Assembly: GCF_001074155.1 (NCBI RefSeq)
Contig: NZ_JUUZ01000026.1
Span: 1-64,000, forward strand
Reading direction: 5' to 3'
Source: Streptococcus pseudopneumoniae
GTDB lineage: Bacteria > Bacillota > Bacilli > Lactobacillales > Streptococcaceae
DNA length: 64,000 nt
Each line of letters starts with the position of its first letter. Position 1 is the first letter of the stretch. Below the pieces are notes generated by a model. That model worked only from the letters and a program-made list of their open reading frames with translations. It searched no databases and had not been told where the DNA came from. Positions 56,285 to 63,845 of this stretch are shown here, one piece after another. The position numbers and the translations under genes are program-made.

Positions 56285-56665
56285 TTAGTTTTTTTCAAGA
56301 AGTGCTTTGATTTCTTGAAGAACTTCCAATTCAGTTGGAGCTGCTGGTCCTTCTTCAACGACTTCCTCTTTCTTACGAAGGTTTTGAGCTTTTTCAATAG
56401 CTTTAATCATGAAGAAGAGAACAGTACCAATTACAACGAAGTTGATAACAGCGCTCAAGAATTTACCATATGTAACACCATTCCAAGCAAGCTCAGCAAT
56501 GTTTTGTACATTCGCAGCTTCCAAGGCTGGGTTCAATAGAAGTGGAGTGATGATATCATTAACAAATGAATTGATGATAGCACCAAAAGCAGTGGCGATT
56601 ATCACACCGACAGCAAGGTCAACGACGTTGCCACGGAGCAAGAAATCTTTAAGATCCTTTAACAT
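56285..56665 (-). CDS. mscL: large-conductance mechanosensitive channel MscL
   Basis: A 126-residue two-helix channel subunit. It starts MLKDLKDFLLRGNVVDLAVGVIIA with the Gly-rich pore helix (about 15-40). The second helix is at about 70-90 and a charged cytoplasmic helix at the C-terminus (LEVLQEIKALLEKN). It opens under membrane tension to release solutes in osmotic downshock. AAAGGAAAAAG ribosome site; minus-strand TATAAT upstream. Confidence 0.95.
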   Translation of the reverse strand: MLKDLKDFLLRGNVVDLAVGVIIATAFGAIINSFVNDIITPLLLNPALEAANVQNIAELAWNGVTYGKFLSAVINFVVIGTVLFFMIKAIEKAQNLRKKEEVVEEGPAAPTELEVLQEIKALLEKN

Positions 56666-56735
56666 AATCTTTTTCCTTTCGAAATTTTTCAGTCTAAATT
56701 ATATCGTAAATCTATGTTGAATGCAAGAAAAGTGC

Positions 56736-57170
56736 TCATTTATTTTTAAAAACAAAAAGCTTGCTAAATAGGTAATTTAAAACAACAATTGTAACTTGAG
56801 CAAACCCTATTTCAATTGTATTAATTATATTAATATCATCACCTACAAATTGACCAATAATATGAGGAAATTCAGTGACAAAGATAAAGGTTAATACCAT
56901 ATCAAGTAAGAAGGTAAAAAGTCTAGCTCCTGAGAATTTGATAAGACGTCTAAACCAATTTGCTCGTTTTTGTTTAAAAACAATAGTGTCATTCGTGAAG
57001 AAAGCGAATAGAATACCTGTTATATTACCTAGAGCAGTAGCTGTTAATTCTTGCTGTGTCAAGTAAAAAATAATCATGCGAGTCCCTACAGAAACAATTG
57101 TAGTAGCAACGCCGAAAAATAAATAAGATAAAATTTCGTTATCGAAGAATTTTTTAATGTATCTTTTCAT
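56736..57170 (-). CDS. GtrA family membrane protein
   Basis: A 144-residue protein with four membrane helices and the GtrA family pattern (start FGVATTIVSVGTRMIIFY, end NYLFSKLFVFK). Family members are thought to move lipid-linked sugars across the membrane in glycan or glycolipid modification. Start ATG at 57170 is 6 bases after a TGC-TATACT promoter, so the transcript is predicted to be leaderless. Divergent from queT. Its sugar partner is not evident nearby. Confidence 0.85.
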   Translation of the reverse strand: MKRYIKKFFDNEILSYLFFGVATTIVSVGTRMIIFYLTQQELTATALGNITGILFAFFTNDTIVFKQKRANWFRRLIKFSGARLFTFLLDMVLTFIFVTEFPHIIGQFVGDDINIINTIEIGFAQVTIVVLNYLFSKLFVFKNK

Positions 57171-57173
57171 AAG

Positions 57174-57212
57174 ATTAGTATAGCATAAAGCCTTTAAATG
57201 TGCTATACTAAT
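57174..57212. promoter_or_regulatory. divergent gtrA/queT promoters forming an inverted repeat
   Basis: ATTAGTATAGCA (57174-57185) and TGCTATACTAAT (57201-57212) are perfect 12-bp inverted copies separated by 15 bases. Each contains an extended -10 (TGC-TATACT), one facing gtrA and one facing queT. Each promoter's spacer and -35 area overlaps the other's -10. Confidence 0.7.
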
Positions 57213-57231
57213 AAAGTTGACTTGTTCAACC

Positions 57232-57291
57232 CTTGGTGCTTAGCTTCTTTCACCAAGCATATTAAACGCGGTGGGAGCCGCTAAAGGAGAA
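57232..57291 (+). promoter_or_regulatory. preQ1-II riboswitch
   Basis: CTTGGTG (57232-57238) pairs with CACCAAG (57251-57257), followed by the conserved CATATTAAACGCGG tract, the accessory hairpin GCGG/CCGC, and AAAGGAG that both completes the pseudoknot and is the ribosome site of queT. This matches the streptococcal preQ1-II (COG4708) class. Ligand binding hides the ribosome site, so preQ1 shuts off its own uptake. Confidence 0.93.
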
Positions 57292-57294
57292 AAC

Positions 57295-57804
57295 ATGAAA
57301 AAACTTACTGTCCGCGATTTGGCTGACATTGCCATTGTCGCAGCTATTTATGTGGTTTTGACTATCACACCACCACTCAATGCTATCAGCTACGGTGCTT
57401 ATCAGTTCCGCATTTCTGAAATGATGAACTTCCTAGCTTTTTATAATCCTAAGTACATTATCGGTGTTACTCTTGGATGTATGGTTGCTAATTTTTTCAG
57501 TTTTGGACTCATTGATGTCGCTGTAGGTGGAGGATCAACTCTTGTCTTCCTAAGCTTAGGAGTTTGGTTGTTCAGTAAATATAGTAAAGACTATCTTTTT
57601 AATGGATTAATTCGAAAAGATCATTTCTTCTTTTCAATTCTATTTTCAATTTCAATGATCACCATTGCTGCTGAATTGAACATTGTAGCAGAAGCACCAT
57701 TCTTCTTTACATGGTTCACTACTGGTATCGGAGAATTCGCTTCATTAATTGTTGGTGCAATTATCATTGGTAAAATTGGTCAACGTATTGATTTGACTAG
57801 ATAA
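57295..57804 (+). CDS. queT: queuosine precursor transporter QueT
   Basis: A 169-residue membrane protein with five to six helices, of the QueT (COG4708) ECF S-component family. It begins MKKLTVRDLADIAIVAAIYVV. It imports preQ1 or related queuosine precursors, needed for tRNA wobble modification in bacteria that lack the full pathway. ATG at 57295 is set by the AAAGGAGAA inside the riboswitch. Single-gene unit with its own terminator. Confidence 0.93.
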   Translation: MKKLTVRDLADIAIVAAIYVVLTITPPLNAISYGAYQFRISEMMNFLAFYNPKYIIGVTLGCMVANFFSFGLIDVAVGGGSTLVFLSLGVWLFSKYSKDYLFNGLIRKDHFFFSILFSISMITIAAELNIVAEAPFFFTWFTTGIGEFASLIVGAIIIGKIGQRIDLTR

Positions 57805-57826
57805 AGATATCTTATCAACCATTCGT

Positions 57827-57858
57827 AAAAAGGGCTGAACTTTGTTCAGCCTTTTTCT
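57827..57858 (+). terminator. terminator of queT
   Basis: AAAAAGGCTGAAC and GTTCAGCCTTTTT (with AAAAGGGCTGAAC on the left arm) form a strong stem with a T run. Confidence 0.88.
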
Positions 57859-57920
57859 TTGTCTATAAAATAGATGTTCATTAAAAGTGGTATAATAAAG
57901 AAAAAAGGGATTATTTTAAT

Positions 57921-58340
57921 ATGTATAGTTATCGTATTTCAGTTTTTGAAGTCCTTTGGAAAAATCAGGTCATTAGATTTTTGTTAATTTTTTTAGCACT
58001 ATTTTATTTCTATCTTTTTTTCCAAAGAGTTAAGACATCCTTAAAAAGTGGTGGGAGTATGTTGGATCCTTTTCATATTGCAAAGGGAAGATTATACATT
58101 CACACGATTATTCTTTTTAGAAAAAGGATTGTTCCTCTAGCTGAAATTAGACAGATTGATATTGATTACGTTCGAGGGAGAAGAATGAATGGGGACAGGT
58201 ATCATCTGTACTTTACAAGGAAAGATGGAAAATCTTTTACTTTTCATTTTGGAAAAAGCAAAAGAAACGAGGAGTTATTGAAAAATCTTGCCAATGTGGC
58301 CAAGAAGTGCCATATTAAAATCTATTATTATTATTATTAA
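57921..58340 (+). CDS. hypothetical membrane-anchored protein (139 aa)
   Basis: Not recognised. One membrane helix (about 17-34) is followed by a ~100-residue soluble domain that reads like a small beta-rich, PH-like fold (IAKGRLYIHTIILFRKRIVPLAEIRQI). Its last residues are IYYYYY, from a run of TAT/TAC-type codons (TTATTATTATTATTA at the DNA level), an odd simple-sequence end prone to slippage. Its promoter (TGG-TATAAT at about 57889) follows the queT terminator. The ribosome site is weak (AAAGGGATT). Confidence 0.7.
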   Translation: MYSYRISVFEVLWKNQVIRFLLIFLALFYFYLFFQRVKTSLKSGGSMLDPFHIAKGRLYIHTIILFRKRIVPLAEIRQIDIDYVRGRRMNGDRYHLYFTRKDGKSFTFHFGKSKRNEELLKNLANVAKKCHIKIYYYYY

Positions 58341-58364
58341 GAGTCGATTGCTAAAATTGAATTG

Positions 58365-58386
58365 TTGTCATTTGTGACAATTGTCA
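58365..58386 (+). promoter_or_regulatory. operator-like triple half-site TTGTCA
   Basis: TTGTCA, four bases, TGACAATTGTCA: a perfect 12-bp palindrome with an additional inverted half-site, 20 bases before the likely original start (58407) of the SUKH-like gene. It could be a regulator site or simply RNA structure; no known regulator is assigned. Confidence 0.35.
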
Positions 58387-58457
58387 AATCCAGGAGAGTA
58401 GCTAATATGCTTCAACTACAAGTAATAAGAGAAGATAATTAACTGAGAAACTTATTG

Positions 58458-59045
58458 ATGAAAGAATGCGATATTCTCTTTTATGACCAGTTGAAAGAGG
58501 TTGAATTTTCTCAGAACAATGAAGTTTATTCTCTTTCGCCCATAGACTTTGCTAAAGACGGTAGTGGGGGAGAATATGTAATTCTTGAGGATGAGAGTAT
58601 CGGCTTTATAGGGAGTGAAGGCCAAGTTGGTCGGGTAGCAGAAAGTCTTGACGACTTGCTTACTTTCTTACTCCATGCTGGTTCTATCACTGATTTTTCT
58701 TGTCGTTTACTCTATCAAAACAAGGATTTGTTGGTAAAATTCTGTCAAGGATTTCTCAATAAAGCACGAGAAAACTACCAGTCAAAAGGTGAAGAATGGG
58801 ATAAAGTGAGAGCTCTACTTGCACAAGAGTTGGGACTCGAATTTCAGCCAGAGAAACTGCAAGAGTTAGCGTTCAATTTTTATCATTCAGCGATAAGAAC
58901 CCCTCTATTCACTTGTAAATATGGTCATGGTGAGAATGAATATGTCAGCGATTCTGTTTTATCAGATATTGTCGGCTTGTGGGTTTCAGAGCTTGTAGGA
59001 TTGACTGCAGAAGAAATTGAAGCTTTTGCTAACATTCAAATGTAA
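58458..59045 (+). CDS. SMI1/KNR4 (SUKH)-like protein, possibly with a 5' nonsense codon
   Basis: A 195-residue soluble protein whose GGEYVILEDESIGFIGSEG and GRVAESLDDLLTFLL stretch (about 37-70) is typical of SUKH-superfamily proteins, many of which are immunity proteins against secreted toxins. ATG 58458 has no ribosome site. Upstream, GGAG (58392-58395) precedes an in-frame ATG at 58407 that runs 11 codons (MLQLQVIREDN) to a TAA at 58440 and continues open and in frame into this gene. Reading TAA as a mutated Tyr codon would give a 212-residue protein. So the gene may be damaged or restarted. Confidence 0.65.
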   Translation: MKECDILFYDQLKEVEFSQNNEVYSLSPIDFAKDGSGGEYVILEDESIGFIGSEGQVGRVAESLDDLLTFLLHAGSITDFSCRLLYQNKDLLVKFCQGFLNKARENYQSKGEEWDKVRALLAQELGLEFQPEKLQELAFNFYHSAIRTPLFTCKYGHGENEYVSDSVLSDIVGLWVSELVGLTAEEIEAFANIQM

Positions 59046-59069
59046 AGAACAAGAATTTATTCCACTTCT

Positions 59070-59477
59070 TCAGCATTTTCACATCTGACCCAGGATAGTT
59101 TTTTACCAAAACTTGTAGCTAAGAAGTTAGCTCGTCCAAGTGAATTGGTTTTACTTGAAGGTATTCTTGCCAACGTGTTTGTTAATATCGCTATTTTGTC
59201 TTCAATCTTAGTCAAAGATGCGTCTGCAAAACTTTGGATTATATTGTCAGCAATTTCTATGTTTGTATTTTTATCAAACGAGCACATTGCTGCAAATTTT
59301 GCGTCATTTAGTATTGTTAAATTTAGCATTGTTTCTAATGAAGTTCAGCATTTCGAAATCGCAAATATTCTCCGTCATTGGGGTGTCACCTTTGTTGCTA
59401 ACTTAATAGGTGGTGGTTTCTTGATTGGATTACCATATGCCTTTTTAAATAAAAATGAAGAGACTTATGTAGACTAA
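59070..59477 (+). pseudogene. truncated formate/nitrite transporter (C-terminal half only)
   Basis: From about 59070 the frame reads SSAFSHLTQDSF and then continues (SELVLLEGILANVFVNIAIL) colinear with residues ~129-265 of the intact transporter at 59732, ending KNEETYVD. The N-terminal ~128 residues are gone; the fragment begins 24 bases after the SUKH-like stop. By eye the DNA is clearly diverged from the intact copy, so this is an old or separately acquired copy, not a recent duplication. A pore needs all six helices, so the product cannot work alone. Confidence 0.8.
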
Positions 59478-59696
59478 AAATTATCAATTGAAGTGGGGAG
59501 AAATGCTAGGTTTCTCTCTTTTATTTTAGTTAAAAATATATTAATTATAATAAATAGTTCTAGAAGTTCAGGAATTGTTTTCAGTGATATTAGAAGTCTA
59601 AAACCTTAAAACTACAAGAGTGTAAACGATTCCGATAATTTTAAAAAATATTAGTGATTGATTTAGGAAAGCCTTCCCATTATATCGATTTTATGT
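59478..59696. other. AT-rich spacer between transporter fragment and intact transporter
   Basis: About 220 bases of AT-rich sequence without an open frame. A promoter for the intact transporter lies at its right edge. No terminator or repeat is evident. Confidence 0.5.
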
Positions 59697-59702
59697 TATA
59701 AT
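59694..59702 (+). promoter_or_regulatory. extended -10 promoter of the formate/nitrite transporter
   Basis: TGT-TATAAT (-10 at 59697-59702), 29 bases before the start codon; no clear -35. Confidence 0.6.
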
Positions 59703-59731
59703 ATTCACAAATAAAAGTTTTAGGAGTTTAT

Positions 59732-60529
59732 ATGGTCTCATCAGAATTTATTTCAAAAATCGAATTTGCTTGTAAGAAAAAGGAAAGTCTTTATTCGAAT
59801 AGTAAATTTAAGTATGCGATTCGTTCAATGTTTGCAGGTGCTTTCCTTACCTTCAGTACAGCAGCAGGAGCTGTAGGTGCTGATTTGATCAATAAGATTG
59901 CACCAGGTAGTGGACGTTTCCTCTTCCCATTTGTTTTCGCTTGGGGGTTGGCTTACATTGTCTTCTTGAATACTGAATTGGTAACGTCAAACATGATGTT
60001 CTTAACAGCGGGTAGTTTTTTGAAAAAAATTAGCTGGAGAAAAACAGCTGAAATTCTTCTATATTGTACTTTCTTTAACTTAATTGGTGCACTTATCGCT
60101 GGTTGGGGATTTGCTCATTCAGCAGCTTACGCTAATCTAACACATGATAGCTTTATTTCTGGAGTTGTAGAAATGAAGTTGGGACGCTCTAATGAACTAG
60201 TTTTACTTGAAGGTATTCTAGCTAATATCTTTGTAAACATCGCCATTCTTTCATTTGTTTTGGTTAAAGATGGTGGCGCAAAACTTTGGTTGGTTCTATC
60301 AGCCATTTACATGTTTGTATTCTTAACGAACGAACACATCGCCGCAAACTTTGCATCATTTGCGATTGTTAAATTCAGTGTCGCTGCTGATTCAATTGCA
60401 AACTTCGGTATTGGAAATATTCTTCGTCACTGGGGTGTGACCTTTATCGGTAACTTTATTGGTGGTGGTCTACTAATTGGATTGCCTTACGCTTTCTTAA
60501 ACAAAAACGAAGATACATATGTAGATTAA
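59732..60529 (+). CDS. formate/nitrite transporter family protein (FNT)
   Basis: A 265-residue FNT channel with six helices and the duplicated half-helix fold of FocA/NirC. The conserved NEHIAANFASF (about 200-210) contains the central His expected to protonate the anion, and the end GNFIGGGLLIGLPYAFLNK is typical. In a streptococcus with pyruvate formate-lyase it probably exports formate. Preceded by TTTTAGGAG. A truncated homologue lies directly upstream. Own terminator. Confidence 0.9.
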   Translation: MVSSEFISKIEFACKKKESLYSNSKFKYAIRSMFAGAFLTFSTAAGAVGADLINKIAPGSGRFLFPFVFAWGLAYIVFLNTELVTSNMMFLTAGSFLKKISWRKTAEILLYCTFFNLIGALIAGWGFAHSAAYANLTHDSFISGVVEMKLGRSNELVLLEGILANIFVNIAILSFVLVKDGGAKLWLVLSAIYMFVFLTNEHIAANFASFAIVKFSVAADSIANFGIGNILRHWGVTFIGNFIGGGLLIGLPYAFLNKNEDTYVD

Positions 60530-60553
60530 AAGTTGGATTGATTCCAACTTTTT
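60528..60553 (+). terminator. terminator of the formate/nitrite transporter
   Basis: AAAAGTTGGA-TTGA-TTCCAACTTTTT, starting in the stop codon. Confidence 0.85.
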
Positions 60554-60609
60554 CTTTTTGTTTTTCCATGCTATAATGAATGGAGAATAGTTTGATATAG
60601 AGGAAAATT

Positions 60610-61884
60610 ATGAACGAAATTAAATGCCCAAATTGTGGGGAAGTTTTTACAGTAAATGAAAGTCAATACGCAGAGCTGATTTCTCAAGTCCGTACTGTAG
60701 AGTTTGACAAGGAATTGCACGAGCGAATCAAGCAAGAATTAATGTTGGTGGAACAAAAATCTTTAAATGAACAACAGGCAAAACTCGCTCAAAAGGATCA
60801 GGAAATTGCCCAGCTACAAAGTCAAATCCAAAACTTCGATACAGAAAAAGAATTGGCCAAAAAAGAAATGGAGCAAAGTGCTAGCCAAAGTCTGTTGGAA
60901 AAAGAAAAAGAGGTCCAAGCTCTTGAGAATCAATTGGCTACCTTGCGCTTAGAGCATGAAAATCAACTACAAATAACTCTTTCTGATCTTGAAAAAGAAC
61001 GCGATCAGGTTAAAAATCAGCTCCTTTTACAAGAAAAAGAAAACGAGCTTTCTCTGACTTCAGTTAAGCAAAACTATGAAGCCCAACTTAAGGCAGCAAA
61101 TGAGCAAGTTGAGTTCTACAAGAATTTCAAGGCCCAACAATCAACAAAGGCAATTGGAGAAAGTTTGGAGCAGTATGCGGAGAGTGAGTTTAACAAGGTT
61201 CGTAGTTTTGCCTTTCCAAATGCTTATTTTGAAAAGGACAATAAAGTCTCAGCTCGTGGTTCTAAAGGGGACTTTATCTTCCGTGATTTTGATGAAAATG
61301 GGCTAGAATTCATCTCCATCATGTTTGAGATGAAAAATGAAGCTGATGGTACTGAGAAAAAGCATAAGAATGCCGATTTCTACAAAGAGTTGGATAAGGA
61401 TCGTCGGGAGAAGAACTGTGAGTATGCAGTTTTGGTAAGTATGCTTGAGGCTGACAACGATTACTTCAATACTGGAATTGTTGATGTCAGTCATGAGTAT
61501 GAGAAAATGTACGTCGTGCGTCCTCAGTTCTTTATTCAGTTAATTGGTCTCTTGCGAAATGCTGCCCTTAATTCCCTAAAATACAAGCAGGAATTAGCAC
61601 TTATCCGTGAACAAAATATTGATATTACTCATTTCGAAGAGGACCTAGATGCCTTCAAGGTTGCCTTTGCTAAAAACTACAATTCAGCATCTGTCAACTT
61701 CGGTAAGGCTATTGACGAAATCGACAAGGCCATCAAAAGGATGGAAGAAGTCAAGAAATTCCTAACAACATCCGAAAACCAACTCCGACTTGCCAATAAT
61801 AAGTTGGATGATGTATCTGTTAAAAAATTGACTCGTAAGAATCCGACCATGAAGGCTAAGTTTGATGCCTTGAAGGGGGAGTAA
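60610..61884 (+). CDS. DUF2130 family protein, putative PD-(D/E)xK nuclease
   Basis: A 424-residue protein. A CPNCG knuckle (C6, C9) begins the chain, a long coiled coil fills about 40-175 (Gln/Glu/Lys-rich heptads), and a compact domain follows with [12 protein letters not shown] (about 183-194), D221 (KGDFIFRDF) and E240-M-K242 (MFEMKNE), arranged like a PD-(D/E)xK nuclease. A second helical stretch ends the protein. DUF2130 has been noted as restriction-endonuclease-like; its role is unknown. Promoter TGC-TATAAT at 60572-60577. The next gene starts 25 bases later. Confidence 0.85.
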   Translation: MNEIKCPNCGEVFTVNESQYAELISQVRTVEFDKELHERIKQELMLVEQKSLNEQQAKLAQKDQEIAQLQSQIQNFDTEKELAKKEMEQSASQSLLEKEKEVQALENQLATLRLEHENQLQITLSDLEKERDQVKNQLLLQEKENELSLTSVKQNYEAQLKAANEQVEFYKNFKAQQSTKAIGESLEQYAESEFNKVRSFAFPNAYFEKDNKVSARGSKGDFIFRDFDENGLEFISIMFEMKNEADGTEKKHKNADFYKELDKDRREKNCEYAVLVSMLEADNDYFNTGIVDVSHEYEKMYVVRPQFFIQLIGLLRNAALNSLKYKQELALIREQNIDITHFEEDLDAFKVAFAKNYNSASVNFGKAIDEIDKAIKRMEEVKKFLTTSENQLRLANNKLDDVSVKKLTRKNPTMKAKFDALKGE

Positions 61885-61909
61885 ATTTTCCATAGAACCA
61901 GGAATTTAT

Positions 61910-62728
61910 ATGAAAAGAGTTATAGAAATTATTAGAACATGGTCAGCTGATAAAATAGAATTAGTATTTCTTAAAATTATATTTAAATACTTGCTGTGTT
62001 TATTAGTGTTTTCAACGGTAATTGTTTATGTCTATATTTTTAACCATTCATCGACCACTTACACAAAGGCATTAACAATATTTCTTGTCCTACTTATACT
62101 GTTTATTTTTCTATCTAAACTATTACTTGATAAGGCTTTAATTGATATTTTATCTCAAGATATCAATTTAGCAAAGTATCAAGAAATAGTTGCTAGAGCT
62201 GAGGAAAATTCTTTAAATAGAAATGTTCAAGTTCTTCCAAAATATTTGGCAAATGCAAGAGTATCCTTTTATAGAGGACACTTCCAAGATAGTTTAGAAT
62301 TGCTGAATAACATAAAAAATAGTAATCTAAAGAAATCCAAAAATCTCTACTATGTATTTAATATCAAGTATTATAGCATCCTAAACTTGCTTCATTTGAA
62401 TAATTGTTTAGAATTAAAAGAATTGATGGTAGAAATTGAAGGACTAATAAGTAATGTTCAATCTCAAATTCTAAAACATCAGGAAGATATTTTGAGTTTA
62501 AAGGCTATTGTTGACATCTATTGTAATAAAATATCAAACGACTACTTCGACACTGCGGAACCAGAAAATAAGTTAGCTCGAATCATGTTCTCTTATTACG
62601 GAGCTCTAAATGCCCAATTAAAAGGAGATGAAGCTCGTACTCGCAGTTTGTTTGAAAGCATAGCCCATGAAAATCCAGAACTCTTTTATGTTCAGGAAGC
62701 GCAGAAATATATAGGAGCAGAGGAATAA
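61910..62728 (+). CDS. membrane/TPR-like protein, tandem paralogue 1
   Basis: Not recognised. A 272-residue protein: two membrane helices (about 25-45 and 52-72), a cytoplasmic helical part with TPR-like spacing ([20 protein letters not shown]), and a C-terminal ~60 residues beginning NDYFDT (residue 210) that is almost identical to the end of the next gene. The N-terminal parts of the two differ greatly while sharing the same layout. CAGGAATT is a modest ribosome site. It follows the DUF2130 gene closely and may share its transcript. Confidence 0.7.
   Translation: MKRVIEIIRTWSADKIELVFLKIIFKYLLCLLVFSTVIVYVYIFNHSSTTYTKALTIFLVLLILFIFLSKLLLDKALIDILSQDINLAKYQEIVARAEENSLNRNVQVLPKYLANARVSFYRGHFQDSLELLNNIKNSNLKKSKNLYYVFNIKYYSILNLLHLNNCLELKELMVEIEGLISNVQSQILKHQEDILSLKAIVDIYCNKISNDYFDTAEPENKLARIMFSYYGALNAQLKGDEARTRSLFESIAHENPELFYVQEAQKYIGAEE
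62537..62710 (+). repeat. 174-bp direct repeat, copy 1
   Basis: 3' part of the 61910 gene. It matches 63355-63528 with about 10 differences by eye (about 94% identity), in the same reading frame, while sequence upstream in the two genes is not alignable at DNA level. Confidence 0.85.
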
Positions 62729-62739
62729 GAGAGTAACAT

Positions 62740-63552
62740 ATGAAATTAATTGAAAAAATAGTAAGTAGGGCGACAGAGAATATTCTTCTACAAATTGAGA
62801 CTATTAGTCAAATTAGCTCAATTATTGGACTTGTTTTGGATGTGTTGGCTGTATTTTTAATTTTCCAAAGTGATACCAAAAAGTGGGGAGTAATATTATT
62901 AGTAGTAGTAGTACTATTTGCTAGTCTAGTTTTATACCTACGTTTTGTCCTAAACAAAGTTATTTATCTAGTGTTAAACGATGCTATTAATCTTAAGCTC
63001 TATGTGGACATGTTCAGGGTTCAATCAGAAAAGTCTATTAAGCCCTTTAGGGCAACATATCGTGAGTATTGCCAATTTATCCAAGGTCAAGTGGCTTATC
63101 TAAAAGGAGATTTTCAAGCTGCCAAGGAAAATATGTCCAAATATGATTTGAAGAAAATTTGGAAGAGATTCAGGAACCATACATTTTTAATATCAACCTA
63201 TGAGCTATTAAAAGTTTGCATTCATCTTCAAGATGCACAAGATATTGCTTTCTTTGAGGAACAATTGTCCAAGGCGCCAGATTTTAAAGGAGGCAAAGCT
63301 AAACTAGTCGCCCAAACTCAAGCCATAAAAGACATTGTGTTCAATAAAGAAGTGAACGACTACTTCGATACCACAGAACCAGAAAATAAGTTAGCTCGAA
63401 TCATGTTTTCTTATTACGGAGCTCTCAATGCCCAATTAAAAGGAGATGAAGCTCGTGCTCGTAGTTTGTTTGAAAGCATCGCCCATGAAAATCCAGAACT
63501 CTTTTATGTTCAGGAAGCGAAGAAATATTTTGGAAGCAATAATGTTGTCTAG
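62740..63552 (+). CDS. membrane/TPR-like protein, tandem paralogue 2
   Basis: Not recognised. A 270-residue protein with the same plan as its upstream neighbour: amphipathic start, two membrane helices (about 25-45 and 49-70), a TPR-like helical middle ([21 protein letters not shown]) and the near-identical C-terminal module from residue 206 (NDYFDT). GAGAG gives a weak ribosome site 12 bases after the first paralogue. The pair looks like a duplicated unit whose ends are kept alike by recombination. Confidence 0.7.
   Translation: MKLIEKIVSRATENILLQIETISQISSIIGLVLDVLAVFLIFQSDTKKWGVILLVVVVLFASLVLYLRFVLNKVIYLVLNDAINLKLYVDMFRVQSEKSIKPFRATYREYCQFIQGQVAYLKGDFQAAKENMSKYDLKKIWKRFRNHTFLISTYELLKVCIHLQDAQDIAFFEEQLSKAPDFKGGKAKLVAQTQAIKDIVFNKEVNDYFDTTEPENKLARIMFSYYGALNAQLKGDEARARSLFESIAHENPELFYVQEAKKYFGSNNVV
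63355..63528 (+). repeat. 174-bp direct repeat, copy 2
   Basis: 3' part of the 62740 gene, partner of 62537-62710; offset 818 bases. Confidence 0.85.
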
Positions 63553-63635
63553 TACCTTTCCCCTAAATTAAGTAAAGAGAGTAACCAGGTCAAAAAAAGA
63601 CTACGCAACAGTTAACACGACCACTGAAACAGGGG

Positions 63636-63845
63636 ATGAGAAGGGTAGATGTCATAAAGAGAATTATGAGTACATGTAGAGTGGTTGTTGCTACAGTTTT
63701 TGTTATAGATGTGATAATTTATGGGGTAGCAGTTAATGCATCAACATTTGGATTTGGAGTCTCGATAGCGGCTCCAGTAATAGCGAGCGCCTTCTTATAT
63801 TTAAGTTCTACAATGGAGGATAATGATGAAAGAAATATTAAATAA
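63636..63845 (+). CDS. hypothetical small membrane protein (69 aa)
   Basis: Not recognised. A 69-residue protein with a basic start (MRRVDVIKRIMSTCR), two hydrophobic stretches (about 16-32 and 37-56, the second Gly/Ala-rich) and an acidic end (MEDNDERNIK). The ribosome site is weak (ACAGGGG). The next gene starts inside its 3' end after GGAGG, so the two would be translationally coupled. Confidence 0.5.
   Translation: MRRVDVIKRIMSTCRVVVATVFVIDVIIYGVAVNASTFGFGVSIAAPVIASAFLYLSSTMEDNDERNIK

Noticed and set aside
58365..58386. GlnR or CopY operator
   Set aside because: GlnR sites need TGTNA-N7-TNACA and the spacing here is 4; CopY needs TACAnnTGTA, which is not present.
59049..59477. Functional short formate transporter
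   Set aside because: It has only about half the helices of the family and the first 128 residues of the homologue are missing.
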